Assembly (NCBI GenBank): GCA_016710075.1
Contig: JADJLO010000005.1
Span: forward strand, 62,001 to 126,000
Source: Acidobacteriota bacterium
GTDB taxonomy: Bacteria > Acidobacteriota > Blastocatellia > RBC074
Direction of reading: 5' to 3'
DNA length: 64,000 nucleotides
In this document: piece after piece, positions 32,896 to 42,141 of the stretch
Layout of the letters: every line of letters starts with the position of its first letter
How positions within the stretch are numbered: position 1 is the first letter of the stretch
The notes under the pieces: model-generated
What the model was told of the DNA's origin: nothing
What the model saw: only the letters and a program-made list of their open reading frames with translations
The model's database searches: none
Made by a program: the position numbers and the translations under genes

Positions 32896-35580
32896 ATGAG
32901 TCTGATTCGAGCGACCATCAACAAGGCGACATACGAATTCGATGAGAAGCCGGGGGGCGAGGGGATGACGATCCTCGATGCTCTGCATCTGGCCGGGATA
33001 GAAGTCCCGACGCTGTGTCATGACGAGCGGCTGAAGCCATGCGGCGATTGCCGCATGTGCATTGTTGAGATCGGCGGGATGACGCATCCGGCGACTTCCT
33101 GCAACACGAAGCTGACTGATGGGATGGTCATCGAGACGCACACGCCTGAGCTTGAAGCCGAGCGGCGCAGCCTGATGAAGATGTACACGGATCATTATCC
33201 GGCGCAGCCGGTTCAGGTATTCCCCGACAAGAAGTTTCATAAATACCTGCGCGATTACGGACTGACGATGGAATGCACCGGAGATTTCAATCCGGATCTG
33301 CTCGATGATACGCATCCCTACATTCGTGTGGACATGTCGCAGTGCATCGATTGTTACCGGTGTGTGCGGATCTGCCGCGAGGTTCAGGGTCAGTTCGTCT
33401 GGGAGGTGATCAACCGGGGGGCTGAGACGCGAATTCTGCCGGATTCAGGGACGACGCTGCTGGAGAGTTCCTGTGTCAGTTGCGGCGCCTGCGTTGATAC
33501 CTGTCCGACGGGGGCGCTTGAAGACAAATCGATTCTCAAATACGGGACGCCGACGGAATGGACCCGGACGACGTGTCCATACTGCGGCACGGGGTGCGAA
33601 ATGAACGTGGGGACGCGGGATTCACGGATGGTCACGGTCACGCCGGTGGCTGATGCCCCTGTCAACAAAGGGCACCTGTGCATCAAGGGCCGTTATGCCT
33701 ACGATTTCGTTTACGCTCAGGATCGGGTGACCGATCCGATGATTCGTCGCAACGGCGAATGGGAGAAAGTTTCGTGGGAAGAGGTGATCAGTTTTACCGC
33801 CGGCAGACTCAATGAAATCATGGATAAATACGGGCCGGACAGCATCGGAGTGCTCGGATCATCGCGCGCGACAAACGAGGAGAACTACCTGGCGCAGAAA
33901 TTCGCGCGGGCCGTCATCGGGACGAACAATGTCGACTGCTGCGCCCGTGTCTGTCACGCTCCGACTGCGACGGCGATGAAGATGACGCTCGGCACCGGTG
34001 CGGCGACCAACTCCTATGACGACATCGAACACGCCGCGACGATCATGATCTGCGGGACGAATACGACCGAGAATCATCCGATCATCGGCGCGCGGATCAA
34101 GCAGGCGGCTCTGCGCGGAGCAAAGCTGATCGTCATCGACCCGCGCCGGATAGAGCTCACTCAATATGCCGACACCCACCTGCAACTGCGGCCGGGGACC
34201 AATGTCCCGCTCTTCAATGCAATGGCATTCACGATTATCGAAGAGGGGCTTTACGACGAATCATTCATCGCCGGCCGGATCGATGAATGGGAAGAGTACC
34301 GTGAGTTCATCAAGCAGTACCCGCCCGAAAAAGTCGCCGCGATCTGCGGCATCGACGCAAAGCTCATCCGCGAGGCGGCCCGAACCTACGCGACGAACAA
34401 ACCGTCGATGACCGTCCACGGTCTCGGGATGACCGAGCATATGCAGGGTACCGAAGGCGTCATGTGCATCGTCAACCTTGCGCTTCTGACCGGCAACGTC
34501 GGCAAACCCGGAACCGGTGTCAACCCGCTGCGCGGCCAGAATAACGTCCAGGGCTCGGCTCATATGGGCTGCGAGCCCGACAACCTGACCGGATATGTTT
34601 CGCTCAAAGACAACCGGGAGTTTTTTGAATCGGCCTGGAATGCCTCGCTTCCGACAGGCAAGGGACTAAACCTGATGCAGATGATGGATGCGGCCGATGC
34701 GGGAAAGGTGAAAGCGCTCTGGGCTATCGGTTACGACATCTTCCTGACTAATGCCAATTCGCACGAGACAAGGCGCGCCCTGGAAAAGATGGAACTGGTG
34801 ATAATTCAGGACATATTCGTCAATGAGACGGCAAAAGAGTTCGGCGATGTCTTCCTGCCGGTGACCTCATCTTTTGAGAAAGACGGCACATTCATGAATG
34901 CCGAGCGCAGGGTGCAGAGGATCCGAAAGGCGATCGAGCCGCTAGGCAATTCGAAACCGGACTGGGAAGTCATCTGCGATATCGGACGAGCGATGGGTAA
35001 AGGAGACCTCTTCTACTTCGAATCCCCGGAAGAGATCTGGGACGAAGTGCGCGAGGTATGGAAGGCCGGCCGTGGCATCAGCTATGAAAGAATTGAAAAA
35101 GGCGGCCTGCAGTGGCCCTGCCCTGCGGAAGATCATCCCGGCACGACGATCCTTCATTCCGAGACTTTCCCGGCCGGCCCGCGGACCGCACTTCAGCGCA
35201 TCGACTACAAACCGACGCCGGAGATGATCAGCGAAGACTTCCCCCTGTTGCTGACCACAGGCAGAACCCTGCACCAGTTCAACGCCGGGACGATGACAAT
35301 GCGAACAAACAACACCGTCCTTCATCCGACGGACTTTCTGGATGTCTCACCGGAGGATGCGTTCGTACTGCATCTGGCGGAGGGTGAAAAGGTGACGCTC
35401 AGAAGCCGTTACGGCGAAGCCGTGCTGCCCGTGAGGATCAACGACAACCTCAAACGCGGAGAGCTGTTCACCACTTTCCACAATCCCGAGGTCTTTCTCA
35501 ACTACCTCACCAGCCCGCATCACGATTCATACACCCGCGCTCCGGAATACAAGGTAACCGCGGTGAGAATCGAGAAGTGA
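32896..35580 (+). CDS. fdhA: Formate dehydrogenase alpha subunit, Cys type
   Basis: An 894-residue molybdenum enzyme with an extended N-terminus: a [2Fe-2S] domain (Cys41, 52, 55, 69), two ferredoxin clusters (Cys150/153/156/160 and 193/196/199/203), a [4Fe-4S] site of the catalytic domain (Cys227, 230, 234, 262) and the bis-MGD-binding remainder. The molybdenum ligand is Cys353 in CARVCHAPTA, so no selenocysteine is needed. It oxidises formate to CO2. The start has AGGAG eight bases upstream. No beta or gamma subunit gene is adjacent, so the electron partner is unknown; the domain layout resembles NAD-linked FdsA/NuoG-like enzymes. It converges on pfkA with two bases between stop codons. Confidence 0.9.
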   Translation: MSLIRATINKATYEFDEKPGGEGMTILDALHLAGIEVPTLCHDERLKPCGDCRMCIVEIGGMTHPATSCNTKLTDGMVIETHTPELEAERRSLMKMYTDHYPAQPVQVFPDKKFHKYLRDYGLTMECTGDFNPDLLDDTHPYIRVDMSQCIDCYRCVRICREVQGQFVWEVINRGAETRILPDSGTTLLESSCVSCGACVDTCPTGALEDKSILKYGTPTEWTRTTCPYCGTGCEMNVGTRDSRMVTVTPVADAPVNKGHLCIKGRYAYDFVYAQDRVTDPMIRRNGEWEKVSWEEVISFTAGRLNEIMDKYGPDSIGVLGSSRATNEENYLAQKFARAVIGTNNVDCCARVCHAPTATAMKMTLGTGAATNSYDDIEHAATIMICGTNTTENHPIIGARIKQAALRGAKLIVIDPRRIELTQYADTHLQLRPGTNVPLFNAMAFTIIEEGLYDESFIAGRIDEWEEYREFIKQYPPEKVAAICGIDAKLIREAARTYATNKPSMTVHGLGMTEHMQGTEGVMCIVNLALLTGNVGKPGTGVNPLRGQNNVQGSAHMGCEPDNLTGYVSLKDNREFFESAWNASLPTGKGLNLMQMMDAADAGKVKALWAIGYDIFLTNANSHETRRALEKMELVIIQDIFVNETAKEFGDVFLPVTSSFEKDGTFMNAERRVQRIRKAIEPLGNSKPDWEVICDIGRAMGKGDLFYFESPEEIWDEVREVWKAGRGISYERIEKGGLQWPCPAEDHPGTTILHSETFPAGPRTALQRIDYKPTPEMISEDFPLLLTTGRTLHQFNAGTMTMRTNNTVLHPTDFLDVSPEDAFVLHLAEGEKVTLRSRYGEAVLPVRINDNLKRGELFTTFHNPEVFLNYLTSPHHDSYTRAPEYKVTAVRIEK

Positions 35581-35582
35581 GT

Positions 35583-36554
35583 TCACCTGGCCAGCGCCCT
35601 GTTCATATGAAGCAGGCTCAGGTCGAGTTTCTTTTGATTACTGACGACTTCGGCGAGAGGGGTCGTTATGATCTCGCCGCGCCCGAGGCCCACGAGAACT
35701 CCATCCTCCCCCCGATCGAGGCATTCCGTTGCCGCCGCTCCGAATCTGGTGGCCAGCATCCGGTCAAAGAGTGTGGGAGTTCCGCCGCGCTGGATATGAC
35801 CGAGAATTGAGACCCGCAGATCGAATCCGAGCTTGTCGCGGTTGAGTTTGAAGTAATGTGAGAGTTCTTCGGCGTTGTACCTTGCGCCCTCTGCGACGAC
35901 TATGATTGCGTGCGCTTTCCCTTTTTCACGGGCTTTGAGTATCTCCGCGGCCAATTCCTCCGGATTGGTTTCAACCTCCGGCAGAACGATGGCCTCGGCA
36001 CCGCCTGCGATCCCTGTCATCAGAGCGATATAGCCGCAATGCCTGCCCATGACTTCGATCAGGAATGCGCGTTTATGGGAAGACGCCGTCACCTTAAGCC
36101 TGTCGATGGCTTCAAGCGCCACGTTGAGAGCGCTGTCGACGCCGATGGTCATCTCAGAGCCGTAAAGATCGTTGTCAATGGTCGATGCGATGCCGACGAC
36201 CGGAAATCCCATCTGCGTCAGCGCGTACGAACCCGTCTGCGAACCGTTGCCTCCGATCACCACCAGAGCCTCGATCCCATTCTCTTCGAGATACTGCAAA
36301 GCTTTGGCCCGGCCTTCGATCTCCATGAACTCCTGGCAGCGCGCGCTGCCGAGTATGGTCCCGGCACGCTGCATAATCTCACTGACCGAGCGGTCATACA
36401 TCGGATTGATATTGCCCTCGATGAGCCCCGCAAATCCCAGCTTGACGCCGAACACCTCCCATCCACGCTCAAGACCGGTTCTGACGACGGCTCTGATTGC
36501 GGCATTCATTCCGGGTGCATCTCCGCCGCTGGTCAAGACTGCTATCTTTTTCAT
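35583..36554 (-). CDS. pfkA: 6-phosphofructokinase
   Basis: A 323-residue phosphofructokinase starting at MKKIAVLTSGGDAPGMNAAIRAVVR. It has the substrate motifs STIDNDLYGSEMTIGVDSALN, EVMGRHCGYIAL and LGHIQRGGTPT. The nucleotide motif that is GGDGS in the ATP-dependent E. coli enzyme reads GGNGSQTGS, so the first metal-binding Asp is Asn; the later TIDND catalytic Asp is kept. It is not the GGDD form of pyrophosphate enzymes. The start at 36554 is preferred to an ATG at 36575 because family members begin MKKIAV. It carries out the committed step of glycolysis. Confidence 0.88.
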   Translation of the reverse strand: MKKIAVLTSGGDAPGMNAAIRAVVRTGLERGWEVFGVKLGFAGLIEGNINPMYDRSVSEIMQRAGTILGSARCQEFMEIEGRAKALQYLEENGIEALVVIGGNGSQTGSYALTQMGFPVVGIASTIDNDLYGSEMTIGVDSALNVALEAIDRLKVTASSHKRAFLIEVMGRHCGYIALMTGIAGGAEAIVLPEVETNPEELAAEILKAREKGKAHAIIVVAEGARYNAEELSHYFKLNRDKLGFDLRVSILGHIQRGGTPTLFDRMLATRFGAAATECLDRGEDGVLVGLGRGEIITTPLAEVVSNQKKLDLSLLHMNRALAR

Positions 36555-36675
36555 GATCTGTCTCCCGATGTCCAATTTGCCGACTTTGATGTAACGTATT
36601 AAATCACAGCTTATTCAGGCTGACGAGGATCAGTTGAAACATCCATACCAACCGTCTCATCAGGGAGCGCATTCA

Positions 36676-37059
36676 ATGAATCTGAGAAAAACACCCGCCA
36701 TTATTTTCGGCATCCTGCTTGTGCTGATGATAAATGTCACCGCCTCACCAAACGACACTGCACAGGATATCAACTTCCGGCTGCTGAACATCGAGCGGCG
36801 CCTGGACCAGATGCAGTATCGCATCGATGGCATCGAGCGTGACATCCAGAATCAGGTGATGAGCGGCCGCAATGAATCCAATAATGTCCTCCAGACCGTG
36901 CTCGAGACACAGAGACAGAACCTCTCGCTCGCCGAACAGGTCGTAACCATGCAGAGACAGATGCTGGAGATGCAGAAGGCCATCGACACAATGCGCGAAT
37001 CGATGGAAGAAAAGACAAGGAAAGAGACCAGACCGGCTCCAAAGCCGGGAAAGCCATGA
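36676..37059 (+). CDS. Small exported coiled-coil protein of unknown function
   Basis: A 127-residue protein from the ATG at 36676 (AGGGA nine bases upstream); the frame extends to 36634. A hydrophobic leader (TPAIIFGILLVLMINVTASP) is followed by a long heptad-rich helix (INFRLLNIERRLDQMQYRIDGIERDIQ and ETQRQNLSLAEQVVTMQRQMLEMQKAIDTMRE), then a basic proline-rich tail KPGKP. It is likely a periplasmic coiled coil, perhaps a lattice or envelope-spacer protein. No family is recognised. It is divergent from pfkA and ends at a long palindrome. Confidence 0.55.
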   Translation: MNLRKTPAIIFGILLVLMINVTASPNDTAQDINFRLLNIERRLDQMQYRIDGIERDIQNQVMSGRNESNNVLQTVLETQRQNLSLAEQVVTMQRQMLEMQKAIDTMRESMEEKTRKETRPAPKPGKP

Positions 37060-37068
37060 CCTGGCCAT

Positions 37069-37180
37069 ACGAGCGGGACCGCAGGCGTCCCGCCTGCGTC
37101 AATTCGATGAACGCAAATCTGATATGAATGTGCAGATATTTCAATGCACGCAGGCGGGACGCCTGCGGTCCCGCTCGTTA
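37069..37180. repeat. 31-bp perfect inverted repeat, TAACGAGC family
   Basis: Two perfectly complementary 31-base arms (37069-37099 and 37148-37178), starting ACGAGCGGGACCGCAGG, enclose 48 bases. Each arm itself contains a CAGGCGTCCCGCCTG palindrome. The right end gives the TAA stop codon of the aminotransferase on the minus strand. The outer ACGAGC-GG is shared with the umuD palindrome at 30815-30860. A degraded relative (GCAAGCGGGACGCTTGC, 45714-45730) is in the spacer near clpC. Confidence 0.8.
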
Positions 37181-38380
37181 TTTGAATCTCCCCAGAACCC
37201 TTCGAACAGCCTCGCGAAATATCTCTTCTTTCGGCAGCAGGCTGAAGATGAGGTGAGCTTCTCTTTGGAAATCGAAGAAATAACCGGGATGAATCAGAAC
37301 ATCGTCCTCGCTCAGGAATTTGAGGACCCATTCCTCTTCACTGAAATGGCGCGGGATCTCGACTATCGCATACCAGCCGCCTTCGGTATTTAAAAGCCTG
37401 CACGGCGTGTTTGCGGTGAGCTCTTCAAGGGACCTGAGATTTCCGGTGATTCGTTCGATTATCTGCTCCTGAATATATCCTCTCATCTTCATCCATTCGG
37501 GCGCCGCGTGCTGCACCGGGGCTCCAACGGAGAGAAACGTATCGGCGATCAGATCGAGCCGCTCCAGCGCTGCCTGACAAAGACGGCCGGGGCCGCTTGT
37601 CACTATCCAGCCCAGCTTCATCTGCGGCATCGCCAGGATCTTCGAAAATCCGCTCATGACGAACGTCAGAGCTTCCCGATTGCCTGCCAGAGAACCCACT
37701 CTCCGCTCATCGTGTCCGCATGCATAATCGCTGAAGACTTCATCGACGATCAGAGCAATTGACCTCTCTGAGCAGATCTCATTGAGTCTCGACAGTTCAT
37801 CGCTCTTGATAAACGATCCTGTCGGATTGTTCGGGCTGACAAGAATGATTGCACGGGTATTCGCCGTCAGCGATTTTTCCAGGGAATCAAAATCTATTCT
37901 CCACCCGCCCGGGTGCCCGCCCGGGTGCCCGCCCGGGTGCCCGCCCGGGTGAATGTAATGCAGTTCATACTGTCTGAGATTCACTCCTTCAAGCGAAGCC
38001 AGAAAATCGAAGAGCGGATAACTCGGCTGCGGCACAAGTATGGTGTCGCCCTGATCGGCGAGCAATTTGAAAAGATAGGCATAGGCTTCGCTCGTGCTGG
38101 CCGTAATATGAATATGTTCGGGATCGACCTCTTTGCCACGCGACCTGTAATAGCCGGTGACAGCCTCGCGCGCGACCTTCAAACCTCGTGGAGCAGGTTC
38201 GTAGATCATCGACGATTCATTCGAAAGTGAACCAGCAATCTCGGCCGGGTAAATAAACCCTGCGCGCGTCGGATTCGACTCGGTCAGATCCAGCAACTGC
38301 GCTCCGCTCAGCCTCTTTTGCTCAATCAACTGAGCGAGCCTGTTGGTTTGAAGATCCCATTTAATTCGGTTTGAAAACAT
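37178..38380 (-). CDS. PLP-dependent aminotransferase, class I/II, with HPGG insert
   Basis: A 400-residue fold-type I aminotransferase. Landmarks are DLTESNPTRAGF, the PLP-phosphate region TASTSEAYAYLFKLL, VPQPSYPLFD, SPNNPTG, VDEVFSDYA and SGFSKILAMPQMKLGW (Schiff-base Lys in SGFSK). Between LHYI and GWRIDFDSLE is a run of four HPGG units encoded by a perfect 12-bp tandem repeat (37904-37951), which is not a normal part of the family and would lie in a surface loop before the large domain. The substrate is not apparent; aspartate- or aromatic-type transamination is likely. The start is 110 bases from the Crp-like site. Confidence 0.85.
   Translation of the reverse strand: MFSNRIKWDLQTNRLAQLIEQKRLSGAQLLDLTESNPTRAGFIYPAEIAGSLSNESSMIYEPAPRGLKVAREAVTGYYRSRGKEVDPEHIHITASTSEAYAYLFKLLADQGDTILVPQPSYPLFDFLASLEGVNLRQYELHYIHPGGHPGGHPGGHPGGWRIDFDSLEKSLTANTRAIILVSPNNPTGSFIKSDELSRLNEICSERSIALIVDEVFSDYACGHDERRVGSLAGNREALTFVMSGFSKILAMPQMKLGWIVTSGPGRLCQAALERLDLIADTFLSVGAPVQHAAPEWMKMRGYIQEQIIERITGNLRSLEELTANTPCRLLNTEGGWYAIVEIPRHFSEEEWVLKFLSEDDVLIHPGYFFDFQREAHLIFSLLPKEEIFREAVRRVLGRFK
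37904..37951. repeat. 12-bp tandem repeat, 4 perfect units, coding HPGG
   Basis: Four identical copies of CCCGCCCGGGTG lie in frame inside the aminotransferase. Each unit is itself partly palindromic (CCCGGG). Perfect identity and a unit length divisible by three mean the number of units could change by slippage without breaking the frame. Confidence 0.9.
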
Positions 38381-38489
38381 AGCGGATACCCCACGTCCAG
38401 ATCCCGCCCAGATAAAGACTGGTCACGATCTTATTCTTCGCAAATCTCTCACAAAAATTTCTCAAAAAATACTCGAAAAGTCTCATGAG

Positions 38490-38505
38490 TGTGAGCTACA
38501 TCACA
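38490..38505. promoter_or_regulatory. Perfect Crp-type binding site
   Basis: TGTGA-GCTACA-TCACA matches the Crp consensus half-sites exactly. It is 348 bases upstream of the decaheme cytochrome gene and 110 bases upstream of the divergent aminotransferase. The regulator at 44704-45423 has a Crp-like recognition helix (TSRETVTRIL), so it is a reasonable ligand for this site. The rest of the 472-base spacer 38381-38852 is AT-rich and non-coding apart from a hairpin at 38710-38757. Confidence 0.6.
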
Positions 38506-38709
38506 GACCCGGAGATTTCATGAGCCTATTATACGAAATCAGTTTTTGCTGGATAAACAATAAGCAAATCATCTATTTACGAAACTCACATAAGAACTCG
38601 GAACCAAACAATCACCGGGTCAATTTAACAGACTTAGCAATTTGCAGGGATGAAAACTTGGATGAGGATTGAGATTGAGGACAATCATGTTCTCAATTTC
38701 TCAGTTTAT

Positions 38710-38757
38710 CGGCTGTTTTGATGAGCTTTTCACTAATCTCATCAAAGACAACAGCCG
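38710..38757 (+). promoter_or_regulatory. Bulged leader hairpin before cytochrome locus
   Basis: CGGCTGTT plus TTGATGAG pairs with CTCATCAA plus AACAGCCG, with a short asymmetric bulge and a 12-base loop. It lies 96 bases before the decaheme start, so it would be in the leader transcript if the promoter is upstream. No T run follows, making an attenuator or stability element more likely than a terminator. Confidence 0.4.
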
Positions 38758-38852
38758 GCCTTGTATCAAAGCGCCTGCAAATCAAAGCAATGTGCCAGGT
38801 TCAAGGGCGACAACCAAATTTAATAAAATCAAGCAATAGATAGAAAGGGCAT

Positions 38853-39947
38853 ATGAATAAGGTCAAAAGGTTTACGTTACTGATATTCTGCCTGCTGTCC
38901 ATAGCTATACTGGTTTCACCGCAGATAAAGAAGTTGACCGGCGCTGTTTTGAACAAGGTTTCGATCGGCGATCAGTTAATGGTTGCGAGGGCCGAGAACA
39001 AACTGCCTGAAACCCAGCAGAATAAAATGGCGGCATCGAAGGCCGAGGATTTCGTCGGCAGCCAGAAATGCGCGGATTGCCACACGAACATCGCAGCGCA
39101 TTATCAGCTCACCCCCCACGCCAAGGTCAAAATCGGCGACAAGCAGGTCGGATGCGAATCCTGCCATGGTTCGGCTATCAATCACGTAGCGCTTTACGAT
39201 ACGGCTGCCAAACTGACCAAGGAAGGCAAGGATGCGGAGGCGCAGGCGCTCTATAACGACGCCGCAAAGGTCGCTGCCGCGAGCATGAAATCATTCGATT
39301 CGATGACGCCTGCCGAGTCCACCAAGACCTGTCTCCAGTGTCACGAAGGAACACAGGATCGCAGCGATGTGAGATTCAACTACCTGCGCAGCGAGCATTT
39401 CCGCCACGGCGTGTCATGTCTGGACTGTCACTCATCGCACTCGCCCAAGAGGGTCGAGTTCCTGCTCAAGGAGACAGAGCCGGAAGGTTGCTACAAGTGC
39501 CATGCGGATCAGAAGGTTTCATTCGCCAGACCGTTCCATCACAAGGTTCCGGAAGGCGGGATGAAGTGTTCAGATTGTCATAATCAGCACGGTGGATTTC
39601 AGCAGAAGCAGATCCGCAACTGGATCGGCGCCGACATGACCTGCACCAAGTGCCATACCGACAAGCAGGGCCCCTTCGTTTACGAGCATGCACCGCTGAA
39701 GATCGAGGGTTGCCAGGCGTGCCATACACCGCACGGAGCCACCAATCCGAAGCTGCTCAAACGCAACGAGGTCAGGTTCCTTTGTCTGGAATGCCATTCG
39801 AATACACCCGGACTGCCCGGTGAAGAGCCGGGAAGTATCGGTGGACAGGTGCCGCATAACCTCGCATCGTCTACAACCTATAACAATTGCGTCCGATGTC
39901 ACACGGCAATTCATGGGTCTAATTCTCATCCGAGATTTTACCGATAA
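38853..39947 (+). CDS. Decaheme c-type cytochrome, MtrA/DmsE family
   Basis: A 364-residue exported cytochrome with exactly ten CXXCH motifs: CADCH, CESCH, CLQCH, CLDCH, CYKCH, CSDCH, CTKCH, CQACH, CLECH and CVRCH. An uncleaved or signal-type helix occupies residues 5-27. Ten hemes, the spacing and ends such as GFQQKQIRNWIGADMTCTKCH and FLCLECHSNTPG fit the DmsE/MtrA family, which carries electrons through the periplasm into an outer-membrane barrel. The next gene, ten bases downstream, is such a barrel. GAAAGG precedes the start codon. It could send electrons outward to minerals or inward from an external donor. Confidence 0.9.
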   Translation: MNKVKRFTLLIFCLLSIAILVSPQIKKLTGAVLNKVSIGDQLMVARAENKLPETQQNKMAASKAEDFVGSQKCADCHTNIAAHYQLTPHAKVKIGDKQVGCESCHGSAINHVALYDTAAKLTKEGKDAEAQALYNDAAKVAAASMKSFDSMTPAESTKTCLQCHEGTQDRSDVRFNYLRSEHFRHGVSCLDCHSSHSPKRVEFLLKETEPEGCYKCHADQKVSFARPFHHKVPEGGMKCSDCHNQHGGFQQKQIRNWIGADMTCTKCHTDKQGPFVYEHAPLKIEGCQACHTPHGATNPKLLKRNEVRFLCLECHSNTPGLPGEEPGSIGGQVPHNLASSTTYNNCVRCHTAIHGSNSHPRFYR

Positions 39948-39956
39948 GGAGTTGAT

Positions 39957-42073
39957 ATGACAGTCAAGAGAATCTTAAACGAAAAAGCGTTAATACAATT
40001 CGGCTTATCGTTGTTCGCTGCGCTGCTTATCAACTGCCTGACGATCAGTATCGCGCTGGCGCAGGCCAGTGTAGAGAAGGCAGAGACAAGCCAGCAGGCC
40101 AAGAGCAAAGAGGCCGATCAGGACCGCGCCAAGATTATCGTCACCAAACCAAACGAAAAGGTGACGCCTCCGGAAACCGGTCGAATCTGGGGCGCCTATT
40201 CAGTCCAATCCGCTCTGGAGGTCGGCTACAGGTTCGTCGACACCAACGGCAACAGTCAGAAATATCTCTCGGACGTCAACGTTCGCGAGGGTTTGCGAGT
40301 CCTTGAATACTCGTTCGATGCCAGGGCGCTGGCCGGACGCGGCGTACTCTTCGACTCGATGCGCATGGATGTCAACAATGCGGAGGCGATTCAGCCCAAA
40401 CCTATTCCATGCGTATGGAAAAAGACAGGATCTACAGATTTTCGGGAAATGTCCGGAGATTCAATTATTTCCGTTTCCTCCCGATCTGGTCCGAAAACCT
40501 GCACAATCAGGACTATCGCCAGCAGGTTTCCGACTTCAACCTGAAACTCTTCCCGCAGCGCCAGGTGAAGATCAACATGTACTACGGGCGCAGCATGTCT
40601 AAAGGTGCGGCATTCACGACATACAGCGCAGAGCGTGACCAGTTCCCGGTCAACGTCAAAAACCGCTGGGAAGCCAATGAATTCCGGCTCGGCCTCGATG
40701 CCAATTATCACGGCTGGACATTCTTCGGCGAACAGATGTACCGGAATTACAAGGATGACAATGAACAGTTCTCCTCCGGCACCAATCCCGGCTACAACAC
40801 AACCAACACTTCAGCCCTCTCATTCTTTGATCGCGATTACCCGTCACGCGGGCGGGTGCTGATGACCCGCGGCAGCGTTTCGGGCAACATCGCATCGAAA
40901 CTGCACGTGCTGCTTCGCGGCATGTACAGCGACGAGAGGATGAGAGCGCCGATGTTCGAGTTCTACACAGGCACGGACAACAGCAACAACAAGATCCTCG
41001 CCAAGAGCCTGAACACCACGGGTTTGGCCAAGCGGCCGAGCACCTCAATTGACGGCGTCATCGCATACGATATTGCCGAGAATGTTACGGTCAGCAATAC
41101 CATACGGTATACATCGTTCCGGATCCTGGGAGATGTCAACAACAGGACAATCTCAACCCTCCAGCCACCGACAGGACCTGCGAGGGCTCCCGCAACAACG
41201 ACGAGCTTCGATGCCCGCGGGATCTATCTGGACTCGTTCTGGAACACGCTGATGCTTCAATTCAATATGGGCAAGAAGTTCTCCGGCAACATTGGCTGGA
41301 GATCAACTTACCGTGAAGTGAAGGTGACGAGCCCGACCGCAACCGAAACCGAGACACAGAACAATAACAACATCATCTCCGGCATCCGATTTCAGCCGAC
41401 CAAGAGAGTCAATCTCTTCTTCGATTATGAAAAAGGAACCTGGGATAACGCCTTCCTCCAGATCAGCCCACTAAACATGCAGCGGGTCAGGGTAAGGGCT
41501 AATTTCAATGTGACAGATACTCTGTCGTTAAATGCAACTTTATCTTCGACCGATCGAACCAATCCGACTCCTTTTGTATCTAACACTTCGGATTTTCGCG
41601 CTTTTTCAGTATCGGGGTTCTGGGAACCATCGACAAGGTTCTGGCTGACAGGCGGATACAACTATGATGACCTTTTTGCGACGGCAAATATCTCGTTTTC
41701 AACGGGTGCTGCAGCATTGACACGCGGGACATCACAATTTTATTCCCGGCAGCATTTCATGTTCTTTGACACTCGTGTGGGAATCACCAAACGTCTGGAT
41801 CTGTTGATGGTTTACCGTTATCTGACGGATATCGGGGCACCAAATACGGCCCGGACCTCGGCAGGCCCGTACGACTTCGTCAATGCATTTCCGCTTTACA
41901 GGCATAACCCTGAAGCGCGGCTGGCCTATCGTTTCAATAACCACGTGACGGGGAATCTCTCCTATCGTCACTTCAGTTATAACGAGAAGAACTTCCGTTC
42001 AGATCTGGTGGGCTTTCGGTCGCAGGATTATGCTGCTAATATAATGACGACGAGTTTGAGGTTCACCTTCTAA
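39957..42073 (+). CDS. MtrB/PioB-like outer-membrane beta-barrel, frameshifted
   Basis: About 705 residues after restoring one frameshift. A leader (FGLSLFAALLINCLTISIALAQ) and a charged linker precede WGAYSVQSALEVGYRFVDTNGN, then alternating barrel strands continue to a C-terminal TTSLRFTF ending in Phe, as outer-membrane proteins do. The frame breaks near 40382 (AATGCGGAGG lost one base); the true join reads NNAGGDSAQTYSMRMEKDRIYRF. An internal ATG at 40409 could start only the barrel part. MtrB-type barrels sheathe a decaheme cytochrome to make an electron conduit, which fits the gene before it. No external MtrC-like cytochrome is encoded in the window. Confidence 0.75.
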
Positions 42074-42141
42074 AGCTTCACCCCTTTGAGCTGAAAATCA
42101 GGTGTTACTTAAGAAGTAAACTTTAAGGAGAAAAAACAGCA

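Noticed and set aside
39957..40544. A separate 195-residue exported protein before the barrel gene.
   Set aside because: Its sequence reads straight into the barrel frame when one base is restored near 40382, so it is the N-terminal part of the same protein.
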